Made by a program: the position numbers and the translations under genes. The notes under the pieces are model-generated. The model had not been told where the DNA came from. It searched no databases and worked only from the letters and a program-made list of their open reading frames with translations. Positions 56,634 to 64,000 of a DNA stretch of 64,000 bases are shown piece by piece. The stretch is from DASSJM01 sp036280655. GTDB lineage: Bacteria; Actinomycetota; UBA4738; HRBIN12. The stretch is taken from the NCBI GenBank assembly GCA_036280655.1, contig DASUQI010000016.1, positions 1 to 64,000 on the forward strand, in the 5' to 3' direction. Every line of letters starts with the position of its first letter. Position 1 is the stretch's first letter.

Positions 56634-57650
56634 GTGGGCTTTCGGCTCCGGGCCGGACGCGGCACGAACCTCGCGCTGCTGGTGCTCCTCGCCGGCGCGC
56701 TCGTCACGGGCGGGATCGCCTTCGCGATCGGCGGGGGATGGGCCTTCTGGGCGCTCGCTGCGCACGGGGCGGTCGGGCTCGCCCTCGTCCTGCTCGCGCC
56801 CTGGAAGTCGGTGATCTCGGCCCGCGGGATCAAGCGGGCGCGCCCGGGGACGCCGGCATCGATCCTGCTCGCCGTCCTGATCGTCCTCACGACCGTGACC
56901 GGGGTCGGGCACGCGATGGGATGGTGGTCGAGCCTGCTCGCGATGCAGCTCCACGTCGGCGCCGCGCTCCTGTCGATCCCGCTCGCCCTCTGGCACGTCG
57001 TCCGGCGGTCGGTCGCACCCAAGGCGAGCGATCTCTCGCGTCGGAGTCTCCTGCGCGTGGGTGCGATCGCGGGCGGCGGCGTCGTGGCGTTCGCGGCGGT
57101 GGAGGGGCTGGTACGTGCGACCGGGATGCCCGGCGCCGACCGTCGCTCGACCGGCTCCTACGAACGTGGGTCGTTCGACCCAGCCTCGATGCCCGTGACG
57201 CAATGGCTGGACGACGAGCCGCCGACGGTCGACCCCGCGGACTGGCGGCTCCTCGTGCGGTCGTCGGGCGGCGACCGAACCTGGACCTACGACGAGCTCG
57301 CGGGCTCGGCGACGGATCGCCTCCGGGCCACGATCGACTGCACGGGCGGGTGGTACGCGACCCAGGACTGGTCCGGGGTGCGGATCGACCGGCTCCTGGA
57401 GGCCGACGAGGACACGCGGAGCTTCGTCGTCGTCTCCGCAACGGGGTTCGCGCGACGGTTCCCGGTCACTGACGCCGCCGCGATGGTCCTCGCGCTTCGC
57501 GTCGGCGACCGCGAGCTCTCGGCCGGGCACGGCTTCCCGGCGAGGCTCGTCGTGCCAGGACGCCGCGGGTTCTGGTGGGTGAAGTGGGTCGAGCGCATCG
57601 AGGCAAGCGGCACCCCCTGGTGGTGGCAATCGCCGTTCCCGCTCACGTGA
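56634..57650 (+). CDS. Polytopic membrane haem/molybdopterin oxidoreductase (sulfite-oxidase fold)
   Basis: A 338-residue protein. Four TM helices (~10-120) carry His44, His93, His107 and His121, likely haem b ligands. A fifth TM is preceded by the twin-arginine motif LSRRSLLRVG (~134-143), and the rest is a molybdopterin domain with Cys236 in IDCTGGWYATQDW. This layout matches actinobacterial proteins that use both Sec and Tat, the Tat system placing the last helix and cofactor domain outside. It likely passes electrons between an external substrate and the quinone pool (inference). GTG 56634 is leaderless. Confidence 0.8.
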   Translation: MGFRLRAGRGTNLALLVLLAGALVTGGIAFAIGGGWAFWALAAHGAVGLALVLLAPWKSVISARGIKRARPGTPASILLAVLIVLTTVTGVGHAMGWWSSLLAMQLHVGAALLSIPLALWHVVRRSVAPKASDLSRRSLLRVGAIAGGGVVAFAAVEGLVRATGMPGADRRSTGSYERGSFDPASMPVTQWLDDEPPTVDPADWRLLVRSSGGDRTWTYDELAGSATDRLRATIDCTGGWYATQDWSGVRIDRLLEADEDTRSFVVVSATGFARRFPVTDAAAMVLALRVGDRELSAGHGFPARLVVPGRRGFWWVKWVERIEASGTPWWWQSPFPLT

Positions 57651-57658
57651 CGGCCCGA

Positions 57659-57664
57659 TAGGCT
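57659..57664 (+). promoter_or_regulatory. TAGGCT -10 box, leaderless start of UbiE-like gene
   Basis: TAGGCT, then 8 nt (CAGCGGCG), then ATG 57673. Confidence 0.5.
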
Positions 57665-57672
57665 CAGCGGCG

Positions 57673-58422
57673 ATGGACCCCGAGCGCACGCAGCACGCTC
57701 GTCGGCTGTTCGCGGGCATCGCTCCCGAGTACGACCGGATGGGCTCGGTGCTGTCGTTCGGCCGGGACCCGCGCTGGCGGCGGTTCCTCGTCTCGAAGGT
57801 GAACGCGATCCCGGGGTCCTGGGTGCTCGACGTGGCGACCGGCACCGGGCTCGTCGCCCGGGAGCTCGCGCACCGGAACGTCCGCGTGATCGGGCTGGAC
57901 CAGAGCCCGGCGATGACGGCTCGAGGACGCGACGCCGTCCGCGGGTACGGCCTGCAGGACCGCGTCCGGTTCGTGCTCGGGCAGGCCCAGGCGATCCCGT
58001 TCGCGGACGCGTCCTTCGACGCCGTGACGTTCACCTACCTGCTTCGGTACGTGGACGATCCCGCCGCGACCGTCGCCGAGCTCGTCCGGGTCCTGCGGCC
58101 GGGTGGCGTGATGGCCTCGCTCGAGTTCCACGTGCCGCCGGAGTCGTGGGCGCGTGCGGCGTGGCTCGCGCACACGAGGGTGGTGATGCCGGCGGCCGGC
58201 TGGATCACCTCGCCCGCGTGGTACCGCACGGGAAGTTTCCTCGGCCCCAGCATCTCGGAGTTCGTGCGGCGGTACCCGCTGCCGGTCCAGGTGCGATGGT
58301 GGCAGGAGGCGGGCATGCGCCGCGTCCGGACGAAGTTCCTCAGCAACGGCGCCGCCGTGGTGACGTGGGCCGTGAAGGCGACCCCGGTCCTCGACGCGAC
58401 CGACTCCGAGACGGAGTCCTGA
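57673..58422 (+). CDS. UbiE/MenG-like methyltransferase
   Basis: A 249-residue class I methyltransferase. The opening HARRLFAGIAPEYDRMGSVLSFG resembles the N-terminal helix of UbiE/MenG enzymes, with SAM motifs VLDVATGTGLVARELA, GLDQSPAMTARGR and ALLRYVDDP-type residues. These enzymes add the last methyl group to menaquinone or ubiquinone. ATG 57673 is leaderless. The next gene, a UbiA-like membrane protein 46 nt downstream, suggests a shared role in a quinone or prenyl lipid (inference). Confidence 0.88.
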   Translation: MDPERTQHARRLFAGIAPEYDRMGSVLSFGRDPRWRRFLVSKVNAIPGSWVLDVATGTGLVARELAHRNVRVIGLDQSPAMTARGRDAVRGYGLQDRVRFVLGQAQAIPFADASFDAVTFTYLLRYVDDPAATVAELVRVLRPGGVMASLEFHVPPESWARAAWLAHTRVVMPAAGWITSPAWYRTGSFLGPSISEFVRRYPLPVQVRWWQEAGMRRVRTKFLSNGAAVVTWAVKATPVLDATDSETES

Positions 58423-58468
58423 GGGATGGTGCCGGGGGGAAGCGAGGCTCGATGACCGACGCGACCGG

Positions 58469-59200
58469 ATGACGGACACGACCGAGCGACCGGCCTTCTA
58501 CGCACTCGCGCCCGGTGGGTGGCGGGACTACTGGTCGCTCCTGCACCCGCCGTACACGCTCTGGCATCTGTCCTACGTCGTGATCGGCGCGTGCCTCGCG
58601 CCGGTGCTACATCGCGGGTGGCTGGGGGAGACCCTCCTCGCGTTCTTCCTCGCGATGGGGCTCGCCGCCCACGCGCTCGACGAACTGAACGGGAGGCCGC
58701 TCGGCACGAAGATCCCCGACGGGATCCTCTGGGGCATCGCCGTGGTGGGGCTCGCCGGTGCGGTCGGGCTCGGCATCCATGGGGCCTTCGAGGTCTCGCC
58801 CTGGCTGTGGGTGTTCATCGCCGTGGGGGCGTTCCTCGTCGTCGCCTACAACCTCGAGCTGCTCGGCGGCGCCGTGCACTCCGACGTGTGGTTCGCGCTC
58901 GCGTGGGGTGCCTTCCCGGTCCTCACCGCGTACTTCGCCCAGACGGCGACGATCCGAGCGCCCGCCGTCCTCGCGGCGGGCGCGTGCGCGGTGATCTCGT
59001 TCGCACAGCGCATCCTGTCGACCCCGGTCCGCAGGCTGCGTCGATCCGTCCAGACCGTGCGGGGCGAGCTCGTGACCCACGATGGCGCTCGCGAACCGCT
59101 CGATACGTCCGCGCTCCGGGAGGCGCCCGAGCGGGCGCTGCGGTGGCTGTCGCTCGCGATGCCGCTCGTCGCGGTCGCGCTGCTGCTCGCGCGGCTGTAG
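58469..59200 (+). CDS. UbiA-like polytopic membrane protein
   Basis: A 243-residue protein with about seven membrane helices (~28-235). AAHALDELNGRPLGTKIPDG and AYNLELLGGAVHSDVW resemble the two Asp-rich prenyl-binding loops of UbiA-type prenyltransferases, but the canonical NDxxDxxxD is not complete. It could be an active relative or a degenerate one. A near copy of the start, ATGACCGACGCGACCGG (58452), makes a six-residue frame whose TGA overlaps the real ATG at 58469. Confidence 0.65.
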   Translation: MTDTTERPAFYALAPGGWRDYWSLLHPPYTLWHLSYVVIGACLAPVLHRGWLGETLLAFFLAMGLAAHALDELNGRPLGTKIPDGILWGIAVVGLAGAVGLGIHGAFEVSPWLWVFIAVGAFLVVAYNLELLGGAVHSDVWFALAWGAFPVLTAYFAQTATIRAPAVLAAGACAVISFAQRILSTPVRRLRRSVQTVRGELVTHDGAREPLDTSALREAPERALRWLSLAMPLVAVALLLARL

Positions 59201-59230
59201 GTTCGGACCATCGGAGCGAAGGAGCGGGCG

Positions 59231-59626
59231 ATGGGGTTCGAGGGGCTGAAGACGATCGGCCAGATCCACGTCAGCGTCACCGACGTCGACCGGGCGGTCG
59301 AGTTCTACCGCGACGTCCTCGGGCTCCCGTTCACGGCGCGCATCCCCGGCCAGCCGATGGCGTTCTTCGACTGCGACGGGATCAGCCTGTACCTCGGGGT
59401 CCCGGAGGACGAGGCCTACCGGTCACGCGGGATGATCTACTTCTCGGTCCCCGACGTCGACGAGGCGTACGCGGCGCTCTCCGAACGTGGCGTCGGGTTC
59501 CTGGGCGAGCCGCACGTGGTACACCGCGAGGAGAGCTGGGAGCTCCGGATGGCGTTCTTCACCGATCCGGACGGGAACAACCTGGCGCTCATGGCCGAGG
59601 TGCCGGTCGCTCAGACCACCGGATAG
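59231..59626 (+). CDS. VOC family (glyoxalase/bleomycin-resistance type) protein
   Basis: A 131-residue VOC-fold protein. It has IHVSVTDVDRAVEFYRDVLGLP, FFDCDGISLYLGVPED, and a C-terminal FTDPDGNNLALMAEV. A His in IHVSV and Glu in LMAEV are candidate metal ligands. ATG 59231 follows AAGGAGCGGGCG. It may be a small-molecule isomerase, dioxygenase or binding protein; the substrate is unknown. Overlaps the convergent SMP-30 gene by 16 nt. Confidence 0.85.
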   Translation: MGFEGLKTIGQIHVSVTDVDRAVEFYRDVLGLPFTARIPGQPMAFFDCDGISLYLGVPEDEAYRSRGMIYFSVPDVDEAYAALSERGVGFLGEPHVVHREESWELRMAFFTDPDGNNLALMAEVPVAQTTG

Positions 59627-60456
59627 CGCAGCGGCAGCCCGCGGCGTCCGGCGGCGGCCTCGACCAGGCTCCACCCGCCGAGGCTCGAGACGACGAGGCG
59701 GTCGAGCTCCGGGCCGACGAACGCGACGTTCGCGGGCTGGTTGAGGATCACGCCGTCCGCGTCCTCGGCGAACACCCCGACGCGACCGTCGGACGAGATC
59801 TCGTAGATCCGGTCGGGCCGGTAGCAGCCGACGAGCATCGTGCCGTCCTCCGCGAGCGCGATCCCGTCCGGCTGCGAGCCACCGAGGTCGGCGACCGGCT
59901 CCGGTCGGCCGGCGGCCCCGTCGTCCTCGAACGGGATGCGCACGATCGCGCGGCCGTGCGACTCGACCACGAGGAGCGCGTCGCCAGCCGCGGTGAGGCA
60001 GCAGCCGTTCGGGAACCGGGAGGCCGCGTCCGTCCACACCTCGGTCGCGCCGCCGGGTGCGACGCGGTAGACGAGGCCGTCGTCGTCCGCCCACTCGCCG
60101 GAGTCCGTGACGTACAGGTTCCCCGAGTCGTCGAACGCCGCGAAGTTCGGGACGCGCATCGGGCGTTCCGGCGTCCCGGTCGAATGCGTGGTGACGACCC
60201 CGTCTCCGGAGATGCGCAGCACCGCCGCGTTGCCGAAGTCGCACGCGTAGACGTTCCCGGCCCCGTCGAGGGTCACTCCGTACAGGAACCCTCCGGTCGA
60301 CGCGAGCTCCTCGACTTCCCCGCCGGCGCCGATCCGGTAGACCTGCCCGGCCTCTCCGCCCGCGTAGAGGAGCCCGTCGGGGCCGACCGTCACGCCCTCG
60401 GGGTGGTCGAGGCCGGTCGCGACCGTCCCGAACGACGCGAGCTCGATCCGCGACAT
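59611..60456 (-). CDS. SMP-30/gluconolactonase-like beta-propeller
   Basis: A 281-residue propeller of the SMP-30/gluconolactonase/LRE family. The GLDHPEGVTVGPDGLLYAGG, VTLDGAGNVYACDFGNAAV, FAAFDDSGNLYVTDSGEW and SQPDGIALAEDGTMLVG blades carry the Asp/Glu/Asn metal-site residues. It is likely a Ca2+-dependent lactonase, substrate unproven. ATG 60456 overlaps the upstream lipoprotein stop (TGATG), giving a two-gene operon. No signal peptide is present. Confidence 0.85.
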   Translation of the reverse strand: MSRIELASFGTVATGLDHPEGVTVGPDGLLYAGGEAGQVYRIGAGGEVEELASTGGFLYGVTLDGAGNVYACDFGNAAVLRISGDGVVTTHSTGTPERPMRVPNFAAFDDSGNLYVTDSGEWADDDGLVYRVAPGGATEVWTDAASRFPNGCCLTAAGDALLVVESHGRAIVRIPFEDDGAAGRPEPVADLGGSQPDGIALAEDGTMLVGCYRPDRIYEISSDGRVGVFAEDADGVILNQPANVAFVGPELDRLVVSSLGGWSLVEAAAGRRGLPLRYPVV

Positions 60457-61034
60457 CACACCGCCGCGTCGAGCTTCGCGGTGAGCTCGGCCACGTCGGC
60501 GGCCCGCGCGGCCTGACCTGCGATCTCGAGGGTGATCGCGCGCGGTCCCTCGGCCCACGCGGCGAGGAAGATCCTCGAGTCGTTGTGGCAGCAGGGGTCC
60601 GGCTCATGGACGTACACCGTCCCGTCGCCCGGCGCCTCGAGGCCGGGGTCGAGCTCCGATTCCCCGATGAGCTCCTCGACGTGGTCCGACAGCCATCGCA
60701 CATAGCGCTGGGCGCCGGCGGCGGTCTCGAACTCGAGGACCCGAGCCAGCAGGCGACGGCGGCCCCCGGCGACCTTGCTGAACGTCCGCTCCGCCCCACC
60801 CTCGAACCCGGCATCGAGCAGGAGCGTCTCGAGCTCCTCCGGCTCCGTCGCACCCGTCGCGACCGTCCGCGCGTCGAGCGCGACGGCGTCGCTGGCGGTG
60901 CCGGGCAACGCGGCGACGGGGATCGCCTCCACGGCCGGAGCGGCCGCCGAGGAGGGGGGAGCAGTGTCGTCGGCGCCGCACGATACGGCGACGAGCAGCG
61001 CTAGCGCGGCGGCCGCGGTCACCGATCGTCCCAC
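60456..61034 (-). CDS. Putative lipoprotein
   Basis: A 192-residue protein with a signal peptide and lipobox ending VAVSC (~20). The mature part begins GADDTAPPSS and has a mixed alpha/beta fold (LETLLLDAGFEGGAERTFSK, YVRWLSDHVEELIGESE, CCHNDSRIFLAAWAEGP). A CCHND cluster could bind metal. GTG 61034 follows GAGAGGA by 6 nt. The longer open frame upstream runs antisense into the next gene and is not coding. Function not recognised. Confidence 0.75.
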   Translation of the reverse strand: MGRSVTAAAALALLVAVSCGADDTAPPSSAAAPAVEAIPVAALPGTASDAVALDARTVATGATEPEELETLLLDAGFEGGAERTFSKVAGGRRRLLARVLEFETAAGAQRYVRWLSDHVEELIGESELDPGLEAPGDGTVYVHEPDPCCHNDSRIFLAAWAEGPRAITLEIAGQAARAADVAELTAKLDAAV

Positions 61035-61112
61035 GGTTGTCCTCTCGTGAAAGTGGCGCACCTCGGGGGTTCGGGGCATGATACGGGCCTCCAAGGGGAT
61101 GGGGGTTCGCTC

Positions 61113-62285
61113 ATGACCGACACGGATCGCATCTTGCGCGCGTCGCTCGGCCGCCGCGACGTCCTGAAGTACGGCGGGATCGCCGCGGTGCTCGCGGCGT
61201 GCCGCCGCGCGGAGGAGTCGGGCGGGGGAGGCGGCGGCGCGACGAGCGCCACCGGAGACGCCGTAGTCCATCCGCCGATCGGCGAGGAGCCGGGCGGCCT
61301 GCAAGTGTTCGACTGGTCGGGCTACGGCGACGGGTCGTTCTATCCCAAGGAAGAGAAGCAGTTCCTGTGGCAGGCGTACCAGCGGTCCACCGGCGACACC
61401 CCCGAGTTCATCCTGTTCGAGAACGACGACGCGGGCTACACCGAGGTCGCCGCGGGAGCCCGGTACGACGTGGTCCACCCGTGCGGCTACAAGTACCGCG
61501 ACTGGGTGGACCTCGGCGTGATGCAGCCGTGGGACACCTCGCTGGTCTCGAACTTCTCCGCCCTCAACCCCAACCTCATGGAGTCCGGCGTGGTGGACGG
61601 GCAGCAATACTTCATCCCGCTCGACTGGGGGTTCATCGCGCCGCTCGTGAACACGGACCACGTGGACTTCGACGAGGAGTCGTTCGGGATCCTGTTCGAC
61701 GACCGGTACGCGGGGAAGATCTCGTGGGTCGACACCTCGAACATGATGTACATCGGCGGCATGTACCTCGGCGTCGCCGACCCGTTCGACATGACCGACG
61801 AGGAGCTCGCGGAGGTGCGCGACTTCCTCGTGTCCAAGAAGCACCTCGTCAGCTTCTTCTGGAACCAGTCGTATGACTTCTGGCTCGCGTTCAAGCGGGA
61901 GGAGGTCTGGATCGGGTACGCGTGGCCCGACACGGTAGGCTACGCCGACGCCCGCGGGATGAACTACCGGTACATGGAGCCGAAGGAGGGTCGCGTCTCC
62001 TGGGTCTGCGGCATGGGGCTGTTCGCGGACACGCAGAACTACCACCACGCGCACGAGTACGTGAACTCGTGGGCCAGCACGGAGGCCGCGGAGTTCCTGC
62101 TCGGTTACTACTACTACGGGCACACGAACACCGAGGCCGACCTCTCGGTGGTCTCGCCGGGTGTCGTGCAGGCGCTCGGGCTCGACGACCCGACGGTCCT
62201 GGATCCGCCGCGATCGATCCCGGAGTCGTACATCCCGCGGCGGGACGTCTACCAGCAGTACTGGAGCGAGGTGCAGGCGGCCTGA
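61113..62285 (+). CDS. Polyamine-type ABC transporter substrate-binding lipoprotein
   Basis: A 390-residue periplasmic-binding-type lipoprotein. The signal peptide ends in the lipobox VLAAC (~32), then a glycine-rich linker. The mature domain resembles PotD/PotF: GLQVFDWSGYGDGSFYP, YDVVHPCGYKYRDWVDLGV, QYFIPLDWGFIAPLVN, and KISWVDTSNMMYIGG. PotD proteins bind spermidine/putrescine, but related members carry other cations or amines. ATG 61113 follows GGGGG by 7 nt. It is upstream of two permease genes and forms the transporter with them. Confidence 0.85.
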   Translation: MTDTDRILRASLGRRDVLKYGGIAAVLAACRRAEESGGGGGGATSATGDAVVHPPIGEEPGGLQVFDWSGYGDGSFYPKEEKQFLWQAYQRSTGDTPEFILFENDDAGYTEVAAGARYDVVHPCGYKYRDWVDLGVMQPWDTSLVSNFSALNPNLMESGVVDGQQYFIPLDWGFIAPLVNTDHVDFDEESFGILFDDRYAGKISWVDTSNMMYIGGMYLGVADPFDMTDEELAEVRDFLVSKKHLVSFFWNQSYDFWLAFKREEVWIGYAWPDTVGYADARGMNYRYMEPKEGRVSWVCGMGLFADTQNYHHAHEYVNSWASTEAAEFLLGYYYYGHTNTEADLSVVSPGVVQALGLDDPTVLDPPRSIPESYIPRRDVYQQYWSEVQAA

Positions 62286-62314
62286 CGGCCTGTCCCGTCT
62301 GAGGGGAGGACGGC

Positions 62315-63223
62315 GTGGCGACGCTGGAGGCCACGACCTCCGCCTCGGCGAAGGAGACCCGCCGCCGCGACCGCCGTGGCACGGCGGGGTTGCTCTCGGC
62401 GCCGCTCGTCTGGCTGCTCCTGTTCTTCGTCGTACCGGTCGCGTTCATCGCGGCGTACAGCGTCGGAGCCGTCTCGCTGTTCCCGACCGACAGCGGCGTG
62501 ATCTCGCTCGAGGACTGGGGCCGCTTCCTCGGAGGCGGCTCCGTCTACATGGGCCTGTTCTGGAAGTCGATCCGGATGTCCTTCACGGTCTCGGTCGTCG
62601 TCGTGCTCCTCGCGTACCCGATCGGCTACTTCCTCGCGCTCTGCGCCCCCAAGCGCAAGTACGTGCTGCTGTTGCTGATCATCGCGCCGTTCCTCACGAG
62701 CTTCCTGCTCCGGGTCCTCGCCTGGAAGGTGATCCTGGGCGAGACCGGCGTGGTGAACTCGTTCCTGTCCTGGGCGCACCTCCGCGACCCGGGCGACCCG
62801 ATCACGTGGCTCCTGTACAGCCAGGTCGCGGTGATGATCGTCCTCGCTTACGTCTGGGTGCCGTTCGTCGCGCTGCCGATCTTCGTGAGCCTCGACAACC
62901 TCGACCCCAGCCTGCTCGAGGCCGCGGGCGACCTGGGCGCGAGCCGGTGGCGGACGTTCGTCCGAGTCACGCTCCCGCTCAGCCTCCCGGGTGTCCTCGC
63001 CGCGTTCCTGTTCGTGTTCATCCCGACGATCGGCGAGTTCGTCACCCCGACGCTCGTCGGAGGCACGAGCGGCTACATGTACGGCAACGCGATCCAGGAC
63101 CTGTTCACGCGGGGGCTCGACTGGCAGACGGGATCGGTGCTCGCGCTGTTCCTGTTGCTCGTCGTCGCCGGGCTCATGGCCCTGTTCGGGCGCTTCGTGC
63201 AGGTGAGGAGCGTGGCCGCCTGA
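62315..63223 (+). CDS. ABC transporter permease (PotB-like)
   Basis: A 302-residue permease with six membrane helices. The binding-protein-dependent transport (EAA) loop is DPSLLEAAGDLGASRWRTF near residue 195, with VRVTLPLSLPGVLAAF right after, the contact site for the ATPase. GTG 62315 has GGGAGG 8 nt upstream. It ends TGATG at the start of the next permease, so the two are coupled. Substrate inferred from the adjacent binding protein. Confidence 0.88.
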   Translation: MATLEATTSASAKETRRRDRRGTAGLLSAPLVWLLLFFVVPVAFIAAYSVGAVSLFPTDSGVISLEDWGRFLGGGSVYMGLFWKSIRMSFTVSVVVVLLAYPIGYFLALCAPKRKYVLLLLIIAPFLTSFLLRVLAWKVILGETGVVNSFLSWAHLRDPGDPITWLLYSQVAVMIVLAYVWVPFVALPIFVSLDNLDPSLLEAAGDLGASRWRTFVRVTLPLSLPGVLAAFLFVFIPTIGEFVTPTLVGGTSGYMYGNAIQDLFTRGLDWQTGSVLALFLLLVVAGLMALFGRFVQVRSVAA

Positions 63224-64000
63224 TGCAGATCGCCACGTCGAAGGGCGCGCTGCTGTCGCTGCGGGCGTTCTTCGTGCTGCTCGTCGTGTTCCTCTACTTC
63301 CCGCTCGCCCTGCTCGCGATGTTCTCGTTCAATGCCGGCGAGGTGACCTTCCCGCTCGAGGGGTTCACCACCGACTGGTACGCGCGCGTGACCGAGAACC
63401 CGGCCCTGCTCTCGGCGCTGGAGCGCAGCGCGGTGGTCGCCACGATCTCGAGCATCGTCGCCGTGGGGCTCGGGGTCCTGGCGTCGTTCGCGCTCCTGCG
63501 CCGGCGCTTCCGGGGGAAGGCCGCCACCTCCGCGCTGTTCTTCTCCCCGCTCGTCGTGCCGTACGTCGTGTTCGGGATCTCGCTGCTCGTGCTGTTCGCG
63601 TTCGTCGACAAGGTGCTGATCGAGGCGACGGGCTTCTACATCGGCCTCGGGCTGCACGCGGTCGTGATCGGGCACGTGGTGGTCTCGCTGCCGTACACGA
63701 TCCTGACGATCATGCCGCTGCTCGAGCGCCTGAGCGTGTCCCTGGAGGAGGCCTCGCACGACCTCGGCGCCGGGACGTGGCAGACGTTCCGGCGCGTCAC
63801 GCTCCCGCTGTTGCTCCCGGCGCTCGTCTCGTCGTTCATGATCGCCTTCACGCTCTCGTTCGACGAGTTCGCGATCGCCTCGTTCCTCGCGGGAACCGAC
63901 CCGACCTGGCCGGTGTTCCTGTTCGGCCAGCTGCGCGTGCCGAGCCAGCTGCCGCAGCTCGTCGCGGTGTCGTCGGTGATCCTCGTGTTCTCGATGCTGC
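63223..64000 (+). CDS. ABC transporter permease (PotC-like), C-terminus off window
   Basis: The second permease, with at least 259 residues visible. The EAA-type loop SVSLEEASHDLGAGTWQTF is followed by RRVTLPLLLPALVSSF, and helices before and after are intact. ATG 63223 overlaps the previous stop (TGATG). The ATPase gene of the system is not in the window; it may lie beyond 64000. Partial at its 3' end. Confidence 0.88.
   Translation, partial: MQIATSKGALLSLRAFFVLLVVFLYFPLALLAMFSFNAGEVTFPLEGFTTDWYARVTENPALLSALERSAVVATISSIVAVGLGVLASFALLRRRFRGKAATSALFFSPLVVPYVVFGISLLVLFAFVDKVLIEATGFYIGLGLHAVVIGHVVVSLPYTILTIMPLLERLSVSLEEASHDLGAGTWQTFRRVTLPLLLPALVSSFMIAFTLSFDEFAIASFLAGTDPTWPVFLFGQLRVPSQLPQLVAVSSVILVFSML

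Noticed and set aside
60456..62123. 555-codon minus-strand frame containing the lipoprotein
   Set aside because: The part beyond 61034 is antisense to the solute-binding protein gene. The signal peptide and ribosome-binding site mark the start at 61034.
1..64000. CRISPR arrays, insertion sequences, phage genes
   Set aside because: I saw no regularly spaced direct repeats, transposase motifs, integrases or phage structural genes in the window.

Overview
This is a GC-rich, gene-dense chromosomal window of an Actinomycetota-type bacterium. The evidence is a WhiB regulator with four cysteines, an AdnA/AdnB helicase-nuclease pair, a class A penicillin-binding protein with PASTA domains, a TIGR02611-type PGPGW membrane protein, a DUF5317 protein and many leaderless genes. 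I cannot place it below phylum. There are no insertion sequences, phage genes or CRISPR arrays; the content is mostly chromosomal housekeeping, signalling and transport.

Layout. 0-10.4 kb: start of ribosomal protein S4 (leaving the window), an ADP-ribosylglycohydrolase, a nucleotide cyclase/ATPase/solute-binding fusion, a YihY membrane protein, then a minus-strand pentose phosphate cluster (rpe, a transaldolase-glucose-6-phosphate isomerase fusion, gnd). 10.4-20.5 kb: an NlpC/P60 hydrolase, tRNA-Pro(CGG), a glycosyltransferase, a lysyl-oxidase-like secreted protein, a membrane phosphoesterase, YqeY, PBP1, an NfeD-like protein lacking its protease serine, and WhiB. 20.5-31.3 kb: RidA, selB and selA (so selenocysteine is used), a lone nuoD, a BNR lipoprotein, a MidA/NDUFAF7-type methyltransferase, Nudix and metallo-beta-lactamase enzymes, and two cyclic-nucleotide-binding proteins. 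31.3-40.3 kb: adnB and adnA, an M50 protease with CBS domains, and a membrane phosphoesterase. 40.3-51.3 kb: an ECF sigma factor with a membrane partner, a DUF72 protein, two acidic DDNSGPG-repeat proteins, an OmpR-type two-component system, and two related membrane histidine kinases flanking a 27-codon reading frame. 51.3-64 kb: a NERD-helicase, a PLP decarboxylase, assorted metabolic enzymes, a haem/molybdenum-type membrane oxidoreductase, UbiE-like and UbiA-like proteins, and a polyamine-type ABC transporter that runs off the end.

How it fits together. A class III cyclase and two cNMP-binding proteins suggest cAMP signalling. Some 14 genes start 6-8 nt after a TAnnnT box, which looks like a leaderless promoter rule and settles several starts. 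NuoD lies close to a member of the family that methylates an arginine of its mitochondrial homologue, and that arginine is conserved here.

The items most worth following up are the cyclase-ATPase-SBP fusion, the twin kinases with the small reading frame between them, a structured about 100-nt intergenic element at 42.8 kb, the nuoD/NDUFAF7-like neighbourhood, and two genes (a Crp regulator and a sensor kinase) that lack a standard start codon where one is expected.
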